Both the position numbers and the translations under genes were made by a program. DNA of 64,000 bases from Seleniivibrio woodruffii (GTDB lineage Bacteria > Chrysiogenota > Deferribacteres > Deferribacterales > Geovibrionaceae), in contig NZ_SMGG01000005.1 in NCBI RefSeq assembly GCF_004339245.1, positions 248,001 to 312,000 of the forward strand. The letters run 5' to 3'. Shown one piece after another: positions 11,553 to 18,973 of this stretch. The notes beneath the pieces are model-generated. The model searched no databases, was not told the DNA's origin, and saw only the letters and a list, made by a program, of their open reading frames with translations. Within the stretch, counting starts at the first letter, position 1. Every line of letters starts with the position of its first letter.

Positions 11553-12551
11553 TTAAACGTACTGGTCTTCGTCACCGCCGCCGATGCTGACGATGCCCTC
11601 TTCCTCAAGCTCACGGACAATGGAGACTATCTCGTGCTGAGCTTTCTCCACCTCTTTCAGCTTGACGGGGCCCATATATTCCATCTCCTCTTTCATGGTC
11701 TCAACTGCACGTTTGGACATATTTTTGAAGAAACGCTCCTGCATCTCCTCGTCCGTACCTTTGAGAGCCATTGTGAGGGCTTTTTTGTCGGCTTTTTTCA
11801 GGATCTCCTGAAGTGCAACGTCGTTGAGAGTTTTGATGTCCTCGAAAACGAACATCATATCCCTGATGGCAGCAACAAGCTCCGGACTCTCCTTTTCCAG
11901 TTTTTCCAGAGTGTTTTTGCTGGTGGTTCTGTCCATACGGTTGAATATCTCCGCAACGGATTTTACGCCGCCCACCTCAACGTTGTAAGACGAAAGGGAT
12001 TCGAACCTCTCCTCCAGAACCCTTGCAAGGGTCTTTACCACCGAAGGCGAGATATCCTGAAGATTTGAAATACGCAGGGTAATGTCCGCCTTCATATCTT
12101 CGGGAAGCTGTGCCAGCGACTCCGCCGCCTGCGACGGGTCGAGGTGGGCAAGGATCAGTGCGATGGTCTGGGGATGTTCGGTCTGTATGAATTTTGCAAG
12201 CTGTTTCGGGTCGATCTTCGCAAGAAAGTCGAAGCCCGAAGACTGCTCCAGCATTTTTGTAAGTCTGTCGATGATCTTTCTGGCACGCTCAGGCCCCAGA
12301 GACTTCACCAGAACGCTCTTGGCATATTCAAGACCGCCCTTTGCGATGAATTTTTTGGCGAGCATCATGTTGTAAAAATCTTCGATGTACTCGTCCATCT
12401 TTTCAGGAGACACAACTCTGGTGGTGGCTATCTCTTTTGAAAGTTCCGCCACCTCGTCCTCGTCAAGAAATGCCAGAACGGGAGCCGTAATCTCTTCTCC
12501 CAGAGCAATCATTATCGCTGCGGCTCTTTTAAGTCCCTCGTCAGACATCAT
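11553..12551 (-). CDS. fliG: Flagellar motor switch protein FliG
   Basis: 332 residues, full length. N-terminal domain (RAAAIMIALGEEITAPVLAFLDEDEVAELS), the EHPQTIALILAHLDPSQAAE block of the middle domain, and a C-terminal domain with charged residues of the torque helix (LKGTDEEMQERFFKNMSKRA). FliG sits on the MS ring (FliF) and meets the stators. The gene begins seven bases after fliF ends; the Shine-Dalgarno AAGGAG lies within the fliF stop region. Confidence 0.96.
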   Translation of the reverse strand: MMSDEGLKRAAAIMIALGEEITAPVLAFLDEDEVAELSKEIATTRVVSPEKMDEYIEDFYNMMLAKKFIAKGGLEYAKSVLVKSLGPERARKIIDRLTKMLEQSSGFDFLAKIDPKQLAKFIQTEHPQTIALILAHLDPSQAAESLAQLPEDMKADITLRISNLQDISPSVVKTLARVLEERFESLSSYNVEVGGVKSVAEIFNRMDRTTSKNTLEKLEKESPELVAAIRDMMFVFEDIKTLNDVALQEILKKADKKALTMALKGTDEEMQERFFKNMSKRAVETMKEEMEYMGPVKLKEVEKAQHEIVSIVRELEEEGIVSIGGGDEDQYV

Positions 12552-12557
12552 ATGACG

Positions 12558-14225
12558 CTAGTCTCCTTTCAAAAGTGTTTTCACAAGGTTTGCCATGGCT
12601 TCGGGATCGTCGGAGGCAAATTCCTCTATCTTCTTAAGCATGACTTTGGATTTGACCGTTTCAACATCAAGCGGCGCACCCTCGTTCAGCTCGTTCTCAA
12701 TCTCTCTTTCAAGCTCTTCCAGTGACTTGGGATATCTGTCGTTCATGTTAAGTTCAAGTCCGACATCGTCACGCCCCAGATCGCCGTAGGTGATGGAGCC
12801 GTCCTCGTGAACCGTGACAGGTTTGTCCATCTTCTTGAGGATCCTGCGGATAACGAGGAAATAGAACAGAAGAACTATCACAAACGCCAGAGCATATTTG
12901 GAAAGCATGGTGACAAGCTCCATAGTCTTCTCCCGCTTAAGCTCGGTGTCCTCCTGATCCTTTGCCGTGGTGTCAAAGGAGATGTTGGTCACCTCTATCT
13001 GGTCTTTTCTCTCTGCGTTGAAACCAACCGCCATTGAAACAAGGTTTTTGATGGACTGTATCTCGGCGGCTGTTCTGGGTTTTCCCACCAGAATGTCGGC
13101 ACCCTTGTCGTCCTTGCCCGGTTCTTTCTTGTCGTCGACAACAACGGCAACGGTTATCCTGTTTATGGTTCCATAGGGCTTCTGCTCGACCGTAACGGTC
13201 TTGCCCACTTCAAAGTTCTGTGTCTCTTCGCTCTTGGTATATTCCTGATTCTGCCCTGCGGGGGTTATCTCCGGTTCGGCAAGGTTGCTCTGAACACCGG
13301 GAACGCCTTCGGGTGTCTGGGGGCTGTTTGAACTGTTTATCTCCATCGACTGCTGAGAACGGAGAACGGGGTTCGGGTCGAACTCCTCTTTGGTCACGTC
13401 CCTTTTGGCAAAGTCGATGTCAGCGGTGACTTTCGCAACTGCGCTTCCCACTCCCAGAGTTCTGCCGAGGATCTCGTTCACCTTGTTCTCAAGATCCTTT
13501 TCAACCTTGCGCTGATACTCAAGCTGTGTCTGGGTGAGCATAAGCGGTTCGGCGGAATCCGTCAGGAACTCGCTTAAGAGCCTGCCGGAGGTGTCGACTA
13601 TCTGGACATTCTCAGGCTTAAGCCCTTTAACGGCTCCCGAAACTAAAGAAGCAATGGCTTTGACCTCTTCCCTGCCGAGGTTTTCATTGTTTCTGAGGCG
13701 CAGGACGACAGATGCTTTTGCATCCTCCTCATCGGAGATGAAAAGTCTGTCTTTGGGAAGTGTCAGGTGGACTCTGGCCTCGGCCACCTCTTTTATTGAG
13801 GAGATGGTTCTGGCAAGTTCGCCCTGAAGTGCACGCTGATAGTTGATGTTCTGCATGAACTCTGTCATGCCGAATGATGATTTGTCGAAAAGTTCAAGAC
13901 CTGCGCCGCCGCCTGTGGGTATCCCCTCTTTGGCAAGGTTCAGCCTTGTTTCATAAACGTATTGTTCCGGAATGGTTATCTTTCCGCCGTTCTCCTCTAT
14001 TTTGTAGGGGATCTTGCTGCCTTTCAGGTTGTCAACGACAGAAGCCGCATCCTCCTGACTGAGACCTGCGAAAAGTACCTTGTATGTCGGGCGGTTAGCC
14101 CAGTAGACAATTACGATGACAGAAATAACAACCGCCGCAACCGCAGCCGCAACAGATGCTTTCTGAAGAAGAGTCAGTTTTTTAAAAGTTTCCTGAAACT
14201 GGGAAACCATGTCCCCAAGAGCCAT
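12558..14225 (-). CDS. fliF: Flagellar MS-ring protein FliF
   Basis: 555 residues from the ATG at 14225 (MALGDMVSQFQETFKKL), which has GAGGG seven bases before it. Two membrane segments frame the periplasmic part (about residues 25-45, VAAAVAAVVISVIVIVYW, and about 440-460, YALAFVIVLLFYFLVI). The YscJ/FliF domain (YKVLFAGLSQEDAASVV, then TRLNLAKEGIP and FGMTEFMQNINYQRALQGEL) is well conserved. The cytoplasmic tail binds FliG. Confidence 0.96.
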   Translation of the reverse strand: MALGDMVSQFQETFKKLTLLQKASVAAAVAAVVISVIVIVYWANRPTYKVLFAGLSQEDAASVVDNLKGSKIPYKIEENGGKITIPEQYVYETRLNLAKEGIPTGGGAGLELFDKSSFGMTEFMQNINYQRALQGELARTISSIKEVAEARVHLTLPKDRLFISDEEDAKASVVLRLRNNENLGREEVKAIASLVSGAVKGLKPENVQIVDTSGRLLSEFLTDSAEPLMLTQTQLEYQRKVEKDLENKVNEILGRTLGVGSAVAKVTADIDFAKRDVTKEEFDPNPVLRSQQSMEINSSNSPQTPEGVPGVQSNLAEPEITPAGQNQEYTKSEETQNFEVGKTVTVEQKPYGTINRITVAVVVDDKKEPGKDDKGADILVGKPRTAAEIQSIKNLVSMAVGFNAERKDQIEVTNISFDTTAKDQEDTELKREKTMELVTMLSKYALAFVIVLLFYFLVIRRILKKMDKPVTVHEDGSITYGDLGRDDVGLELNMNDRYPKSLEELEREIENELNEGAPLDVETVKSKVMLKKIEEFASDDPEAMANLVKTLLKGD

Positions 14226-14279
14226 ACACCCTCGCACATTTGATTTCCGGAATAAATGCAGTTACTCCGGTGTCAGTCA

Positions 14280-14585
14280 TTAAACTTGAGTGCGGAGTAT
14301 CTCCTGATATGCGTCCATAATTTTGTTACGGACTTCAAGCATCATTTTAAGAGATACGTCTGCTTTTTGCAGGGCGATCATGGTTGAATGTATGTCTTTG
14401 TTCTCTCCGCTCAGCATCTTCTGCACTGCGTCGTCAGCTGTCAGCTGTGCATTGTTAACGTCTTTAAGGGCGTCTTTGAGCAGCGCAGAGAAATCCACTT
14501 TGTCTTCAGACTTTTCGGCCTGAGATGAAGTAGCTGTCTCCAGTCTGTTGGGCAGTAAAAAATTCAACTTGTTAATCTCGGACAT
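14280..14585 (-). CDS. fliE: Flagellar hook-basal body protein FliE
   Basis: 101 residues with the FliE core: FSALLKDALKDVNNAQLTADDAVQKMLSGE, then MIALQKADVSLKMMLEVRNKIMDAYQEILR at the C-terminus. FliE joins the MS ring to the proximal rod. It lies 163 bases after flgC and 54 bases before fliF. Confidence 0.93.
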   Translation of the reverse strand: MSEINKLNFLLPNRLETATSSQAEKSEDKVDFSALLKDALKDVNNAQLTADDAVQKMLSGENKDIHSTMIALQKADVSLKMMLEVRNKIMDAYQEILRTQV

Positions 14586-14748
14586 ACCTGACCCCTGCTC
14601 CTACTACTATAATATACTAAGCCCTTATTTTACAACCTAATTTATCTAAACCGGAAATATGTTCCGCTTATTTAAACCGGGCTGTTCCGCCTGCGCCGTC
14701 CTTTCTGAGCGAATGTTTCCGGACGGCCGCCTATCTATCTAATATATA

Positions 14749-15153
14749 CTATGCTTTACCTATTTCAAGTGCTCTCAGCGCAAGCTGTTTTGCCGTGTTG
14801 AGAACCGTTGTGTTCGCCTCATAGTTTCTGGAGGCATCCAGCATGTTCACCATCTCCTCAATGGGGTTCACATTGGGGTAGGCAACGTAGCCCTCTTCGT
14901 TTGCGTCCGGATGCTCCGGCTCATATTTAAGAAGGGGCGCTTTCTGGTCGGTCACCACACGGTCAACCTTAACCCCGCCTCTGTTCTCGCCTTCCATAAG
15001 AGTCTGAAAAACAACGTCTTTACGCTTATAAGGCCCGCCTTCGGCTGTTTTGGTGGTCTGCGCATTGGCAAGGTTTGCGGATATGGTTGAGATCCTTATC
15101 CTCTGTGCGCTCATTCCTGTTGCGGATACACCCATTATGTTAAAAAAGCTCAT
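14749..15153 (-). CDS. flgC: Flagellar basal-body rod protein FlgC
   Basis: 134 residues. The N-terminal rod signature (SATGMSAQRIRISTISANLANAQT) and the C-terminal helix EEMVNMLDASRNYEANTTVLNTAK are diagnostic of FlgC. The 163 bases between this gene and fliE contain no further gene that I can see. Confidence 0.95.
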   Translation of the reverse strand: MSFFNIMGVSATGMSAQRIRISTISANLANAQTTKTAEGGPYKRKDVVFQTLMEGENRGGVKVDRVVTDQKAPLLKYEPEHPDANEEGYVAYPNVNPIEEMVNMLDASRNYEANTTVLNTAKQLALRALEIGKA

Positions 15154-15162
15154 GGCGACCTC

Positions 15163-15570
15163 TTATCTGCTCTGGAGAATTTCTTTCAGCTTGGTGAACT
15201 TGCCCGCTGTCATCTGGGAAAACATCTGATAGCGAATGCTGTTTTCCGCCATCTGGCTCATCTCGTAGTCCTGATTTACGTCGTTTCCGTCGTTGCGGAC
15301 AGAGGGGTTGTTCTGATCGTAAACATATTCGGAGGGGTCAATTTTGCTCATGGCCGTGGGAAGATGTTTCTCGTCTGTTCTGGCGAGGGGTAATTTTTTC
15401 CCGTTTCCAAGATATTCGTTCATGACGTTAAAAAACTTCAGGTCTTTCGCTTTGTATCCGGGAGTGTCAACGTTGGCAATGTTTTCGGCTATCACATCGT
15501 TTTTTACCGATGCGGTGTTCAGCGCAAGTGCCAGTTTGTCGACTCCCATTCTTGTGAAGATACCGTCCAT
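15163..15570 (-). CDS. flgB: Flagellar basal-body rod protein FlgB
   Basis: 135 residues; N-terminus with ALNTASVKNDVIAENIANVDTPGYKAKDL is the FlgB/rod signature, and the C-terminal helix MAENSIRYQMFSQMTAGKFTKLK fits. It is the first gene of the flgBC-fliEFGHIJ-motE run and has a sigma-54 promoter just upstream. Confidence 0.95.
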   Translation of the reverse strand: MDGIFTRMGVDKLALALNTASVKNDVIAENIANVDTPGYKAKDLKFFNVMNEYLGNGKKLPLARTDEKHLPTAMSKIDPSEYVYDQNNPSVRNDGNDVNQDYEMSQMAENSIRYQMFSQMTAGKFTKLKEILQSR

Positions 15571-15593
15571 TTTTTCCTCCGTGCAGTATTATA

Positions 15594-15610
15594 AGCAATA
15601 TACATGCCGA
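15594..15610 (-). promoter_or_regulatory. Sigma-54 promoter of the flgB operon
   Basis: Minus strand reads TCGGCATGTATATTGCT: GG and GC separated by exactly ten bases, close to the TGGCACG-N4-TTGCW consensus of -24/-12 promoters. It lies about 24 bases before the flgB ATG and just downstream of a sigma-54 activator gene (16409-17836), which is the expected regulator. Confidence 0.75.
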
Positions 15611-15649
15611 AAGAGTCACATCACAAGGAACGGGTCGGACTATAGGGGA

Positions 15650-15850
15650 TTATTCGGAAATTTTGAATTTGCCCGAACGGGGCTTTCTGCAAACGATCTT
15701 GTCGTCAGATATCTGCCAGCACAGTTTGCTGTCCCTGTTCACATAGACCAGGGGGATATTTTTGGATTTCAGGTCTTCCTGAGCCTGAAAAACTGCTTCT
15801 CTGAAAATTCTGTCGGCCTCTGCTGCCAACTCGTAGACACTATTTTTCAC
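15650..15850 (-). CDS. Small protein overlapping the zeta-like kinase gene; possible antitoxin or partner
   Basis: 66 residues from a GTG start at 15850 with AAGGTGAG just upstream; it overlaps the end of the kinase gene by 11 bases, so the two are probably translationally coupled. It starts with a helix (VYELAAEADRIFREAVFQAQEDL) and ends with a basic beta-like segment (IPLVYVNRDSKLCWQ, then a KPRSGKFKI tail). I do not recognise the family. Its place after a zeta-type kinase suggests a toxin-antitoxin or regulatory partner, but this is inference from position. Confidence 0.6.
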   Translation of the reverse strand: MKNSVYELAAEADRIFREAVFQAQEDLKSKNIPLVYVNRDSKLCWQISDDKIVCRKPRSGKFKISE

Positions 15851-16406
15851 ATCTCACCTTTAGCATTTCGTAGCGTCTGGTATCGAAAACCTGCGAAACA
15901 CTGCCAAGTTTTTCAGCCACCTTCAGTGGTTCCATACCGCCATTATAGTACATAAACCAGAGATCCGCCAGAGTTTCGTACACCCTGAAGAAATTACAGA
16001 TGCTCTTACGGGTTCTGGTTCTCACCACTTCGTCGGGAATGTAGTGTCCGCCGGCCTTCACACGCCCCTGTATCCTTTCGATGGAAACATCCGGACTGTC
16101 AACAAACAGATAGAAAAGGACAATTCTGTATCCCATCCCCTTCGCCTCGTTCAGTCTTCTGGCATAAGCAAGTCCCGAAAGGGTGGTCTCAAAAGCAACG
16201 GTCTTACCCGAATGAACGTAGCCCGAAAGATGCCTGAGCAGCTCTTTTCCCGCCGCCAGATTTCTGGTTCCGAAACCGCCACGCTGATATTCCGCAGCGA
16301 TATCGTCGGCATTAAGAAATGGTATATCTTTCGCAGCACAGTATTTTCTGGCAAATGTGGTCTTGCCTGAACCGTTCGCCCCCGCTATCACATAGAGAGT
16401 CTTCAT
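15840..16406 (-). CDS. Zeta-toxin-like P-loop kinase
   Basis: 188 residues. Walker A at residues 9-16 (GANGSGKT), a following NADDIA motif (the Asp typical of zeta/PezT substrate binding), the FETTLSG segment, and YRIVLFYLFVDSPDVSIERIQGRVKAGGHYIPDEVVRTR, which is the conserved second half of this family. Zeta kinases phosphorylate UDP-N-acetylglucosamine in toxin-antitoxin systems; many chromosomal homologues are of unknown role. The start is two bases after the stop of the sigma-54 activator gene, so it belongs to the flagellar regulator operon and not to a stand-alone module. Base composition does not differ visibly from its neighbours. Confidence 0.8.
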   Translation of the reverse strand: MKTLYVIAGANGSGKTTFARKYCAAKDIPFLNADDIAAEYQRGGFGTRNLAAGKELLRHLSGYVHSGKTVAFETTLSGLAYARRLNEAKGMGYRIVLFYLFVDSPDVSIERIQGRVKAGGHYIPDEVVRTRTRKSICNFFRVYETLADLWFMYYNGGMEPLKVAEKLGSVSQVFDTRRYEMLKVRCEK

Positions 16407-16408
16407 TT

Positions 16409-17836
16409 TCAGTCGCCCGAAACGTCGATTCCCATCTCACGGTATTCGTTCAGCTTGTTGCGCAGGGTGCGCACGGTAATACCCAAAAGCTCCGCCGCAC
16501 GGGTTCTGTTGCCGTCGGTCTGCTTAAGGGTGTTAAGGATCAGCTCACGCTCCATATCGGCGATTGTACCGCCGAGAGTAAGCCCCGCCGCAGGCTTTTC
16601 CGCCTGCACGGAAACCGGCTCTGCTGTCTGGCAATCTCCTGATGCGGCTGAGATTTCCTGTTTATCCAGCAGAAACTGATTTATAGTTATCCCATGAAGG
16701 AAAAGATTTTTTTCGTTTATAACGTCATCACGGCAGAGAACCACGGCACGCTCGATGGTGTGCTCCAGTTCACGGACGTTGCCCGGCCAGTCGTAGTTCA
16801 GCAGTGCGTTTTTTGCATCGTCCGCAAGCCTGCACTGATTCTTTCCGTTTATCTGACAGTATTTTTCTATGAAGAATGAAACAAGTTCCATGATGTCGTC
16901 CTTGCGGTCACGCAGGGGCGGAAGCTCGATTGATATCACATTCAGACGGTAGTAGAGGTCTTCACGGAAGTTATTGGCCTCCACCTCTTTTTTAAGATCC
17001 CTGTTGGTGGTTGCCAGAATACGCACGTTGATGCGCACAGGCTTTGTACCGCCCAGCCTCTCTATCTCTTTTTCCTGAAGAACACGAAGCAGTTTTGCCT
17101 GAAGATGAAGGGGTATCTCTCCCAGTTCGTCAAGGAGTATTGTTCCGCCGTCCGCCAGTTCAAACTTGCCCGGCTTGCGGTTCACAGCTCCTGTGAAAGC
17201 TCCCTTCTCGTAGCCGAAAAGTTCTGATTCGATAAGATTATCGGGCAGTGCCGCACAGTTGACCGCCACAAAAGGGCCGTTCTTTCGGTTTGAGTTTTCG
17301 TGGATATAGCGGGCAAAGACCTCCTTACCCGTACCGGATTCTCCGGTGATAAGCACTGTGGCCTCGCTTGCGGCGACATCCCTTGCCAGTGAAAAAAGCT
17401 GTGCCATGAAGGCACTGCGGAATATTGCGGTATTCTTTTTCCGTTTGGATGAAGGAGCCACGTCCTCCAGCTCAAGCACCCTGCGCACCAGTTCCTCTAT
17501 GACCTCCGGCGCAAAGGGTTTCAGTATATAGTCAAAAGCCCCCAGTTTAAGGGCGTCAACAGCATTATTAACGGTTCCGAAGGCAGTAACAAAGCAGACG
17601 GGAGCGGTCACGCCGGAACCGGTCAGAAGATTCAGCATACCCATTCCGTCCACAACTGGCATCCTCATATCGCTGATTATCAGGTCATACGGCAGTCTTG
17701 AGGCCTTTTCAAAACCCTCCTGCCCGTCGGTTGCATAGTCCACGGAAACGCCCATCCTGCGGACGGTCTCAACCATGGCCTCACGCATGTTGTCGTCATC
17801 ATCAACAATCAGGATCTTTTTAGATGATAAATCCAT
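16409..17836 (-). CDS. Sigma-54-dependent response regulator, FlrC/FleR/FlgR-like
   Basis: 475 residues: receiver domain with DDDD near residues 12-15 and the phosphoacceptor Asp at 56 (ISDMRMP); AAA+ domain with Walker A GESGTGKE, the sigma-54 contact loop GAFTGA, Walker B GGTILLDELGEI; and a C-terminal Fis-type helix-turn-helix (ILNTLKQTDGNRTRAAELLGITVRTLRNKL). It activates sigma-54 promoters after phosphorylation. The kinase gene lies ten bases upstream and the flagellar operon with a sigma-54 promoter lies downstream, so it most probably turns on flagellar rod/basal-body genes. Confidence 0.92.
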   Translation of the reverse strand: MDLSSKKILIVDDDDNMREAMVETVRRMGVSVDYATDGQEGFEKASRLPYDLIISDMRMPVVDGMGMLNLLTGSGVTAPVCFVTAFGTVNNAVDALKLGAFDYILKPFAPEVIEELVRRVLELEDVAPSSKRKKNTAIFRSAFMAQLFSLARDVAASEATVLITGESGTGKEVFARYIHENSNRKNGPFVAVNCAALPDNLIESELFGYEKGAFTGAVNRKPGKFELADGGTILLDELGEIPLHLQAKLLRVLQEKEIERLGGTKPVRINVRILATTNRDLKKEVEANNFREDLYYRLNVISIELPPLRDRKDDIMELVSFFIEKYCQINGKNQCRLADDAKNALLNYDWPGNVRELEHTIERAVVLCRDDVINEKNLFLHGITINQFLLDKQEISAASGDCQTAEPVSVQAEKPAAGLTLGGTIADMERELILNTLKQTDGNRTRAAELLGITVRTLRNKLNEYREMGIDVSGD

Positions 17837-17845
17837 AACAGCCCC

Positions 17846-18973
17846 TTATGCTGGAAATTCAACAATAAATTTAGTATAGGTTGCGCCGTCGCTGTCCACA
17901 GATATCTGGCCTCCGTGAGCCTTCATGATCTTATAAACGATGGCAAGCCCCAGTCCGGTTCCCTTGGCCTTCGTGGTCTGAAAGGGAATGAACAGTTTTT
18001 TCCGCATGGATTCGGTTATGCCGCTTCCGTTGTCGGTCACCGTAAAGCCCGACCTGTCGGCCTCCGAAAAGGATTCGATGACGATCTGCCCGCCCTCGCC
18101 GACGGCTTCTATGGCGTTGTGGACAATGTTCATCACAACCTGCTTGCAAAGCTCCGTGTCGCACCTGACGGTGTGCTCCTCGTCTATCCTGTTTATGAAC
18201 CTGATACTCTTCTCTTTCATGAGATGCTGAAGATAAAGCACAACATCATCAATAATATCCGCCGTGAACCTGTTCTGAGGCTCCAGCTTTATCTCCTTAG
18301 TGAAAAGAAGTATATTGGAAATTATAGAATTTATCGTCCGCACACCCTTGACAATGGAGCGGGTCAGCTTAGTGCCGGACTCGTCACCCTTGAGGTCACG
18401 CTCCAGAAGCGAAGCGAAAAGCTCTATACTGCCCAGCGGGTTGCGTATTTCATGGGCGATGTTCGCCGCCATCTCGCCCATCAGCACCAGCTTTTCATCA
18501 CGCTGGCGTTCGGCTTCCAGATGCTTAATGTGGCTCACATCGTCTATTATGTATACATATCCTTTCTGTTCAAGGTTTTCCAGACGTCCCACCGAAATGC
18601 GGAAGGTTCTGCCGTCCGCTTCCTGATCGAATATTCCCGGCTCTCTGTGCCCTGCCAGCATAGCGGCGAAAGCCTCTATGCCTATTTCGCTCAAAAGACT
18701 TTCGGCGGTGGGGTTTTTAACCAGAATGTTCCCTGCGGAATCAAGAGCCAGAACACAGCTGTTTGAGTTGTTCAGAACCGATTCCAGAAGACTGCTCAGT
18801 TTTGAAAGCTGAAGGTTCTTGTCTTCGACTTCCTCACGGAGCTTTTTGGCCTCTTCCTCTATGATGGCGTACTGCTGTTCCAGTTTTGCGGAGGCTTCGC
18901 TGAAAGCGGAGAAGGCCTGCGCCAGCATCTCCATTTCGCCTGTTTTGTCTAGTTTTTCAGGGAATTCCGCCAC
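17846..18973 (-). CDS. PAS-domain sensor histidine kinase, FlrB/FleS-like
   Basis: 375 residues with no membrane segment, so cytosolic. Order: an N-terminal coiled coil (residues about 20-65), a PAS domain (VLNNSNSCVLALDSAGNILVKNP), the HisKA block with phosphoacceptor His in MAANIAHEIRNPLGS, and the HATPase domain (N box VMNIVHNAIEAVGEGG, G1 TVTDNGSGI, G2 GTGLGLAIV). It pairs with the adjacent sigma-54 activator, as FlrB/FlrC do in other flagellated bacteria. The start codon lies inside the end of the TPR gene (25-base overlap). Confidence 0.9.
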   Translation of the reverse strand: MAEFPEKLDKTGEMEMLAQAFSAFSEASAKLEQQYAIIEEEAKKLREEVEDKNLQLSKLSSLLESVLNNSNSCVLALDSAGNILVKNPTAESLLSEIGIEAFAAMLAGHREPGIFDQEADGRTFRISVGRLENLEQKGYVYIIDDVSHIKHLEAERQRDEKLVLMGEMAANIAHEIRNPLGSIELFASLLERDLKGDESGTKLTRSIVKGVRTINSIISNILLFTKEIKLEPQNRFTADIIDDVVLYLQHLMKEKSIRFINRIDEEHTVRCDTELCKQVVMNIVHNAIEAVGEGGQIVIESFSEADRSGFTVTDNGSGITESMRKKLFIPFQTTKAKGTGLGLAIVYKIMKAHGGQISVDSDGATYTKFIVEFPA

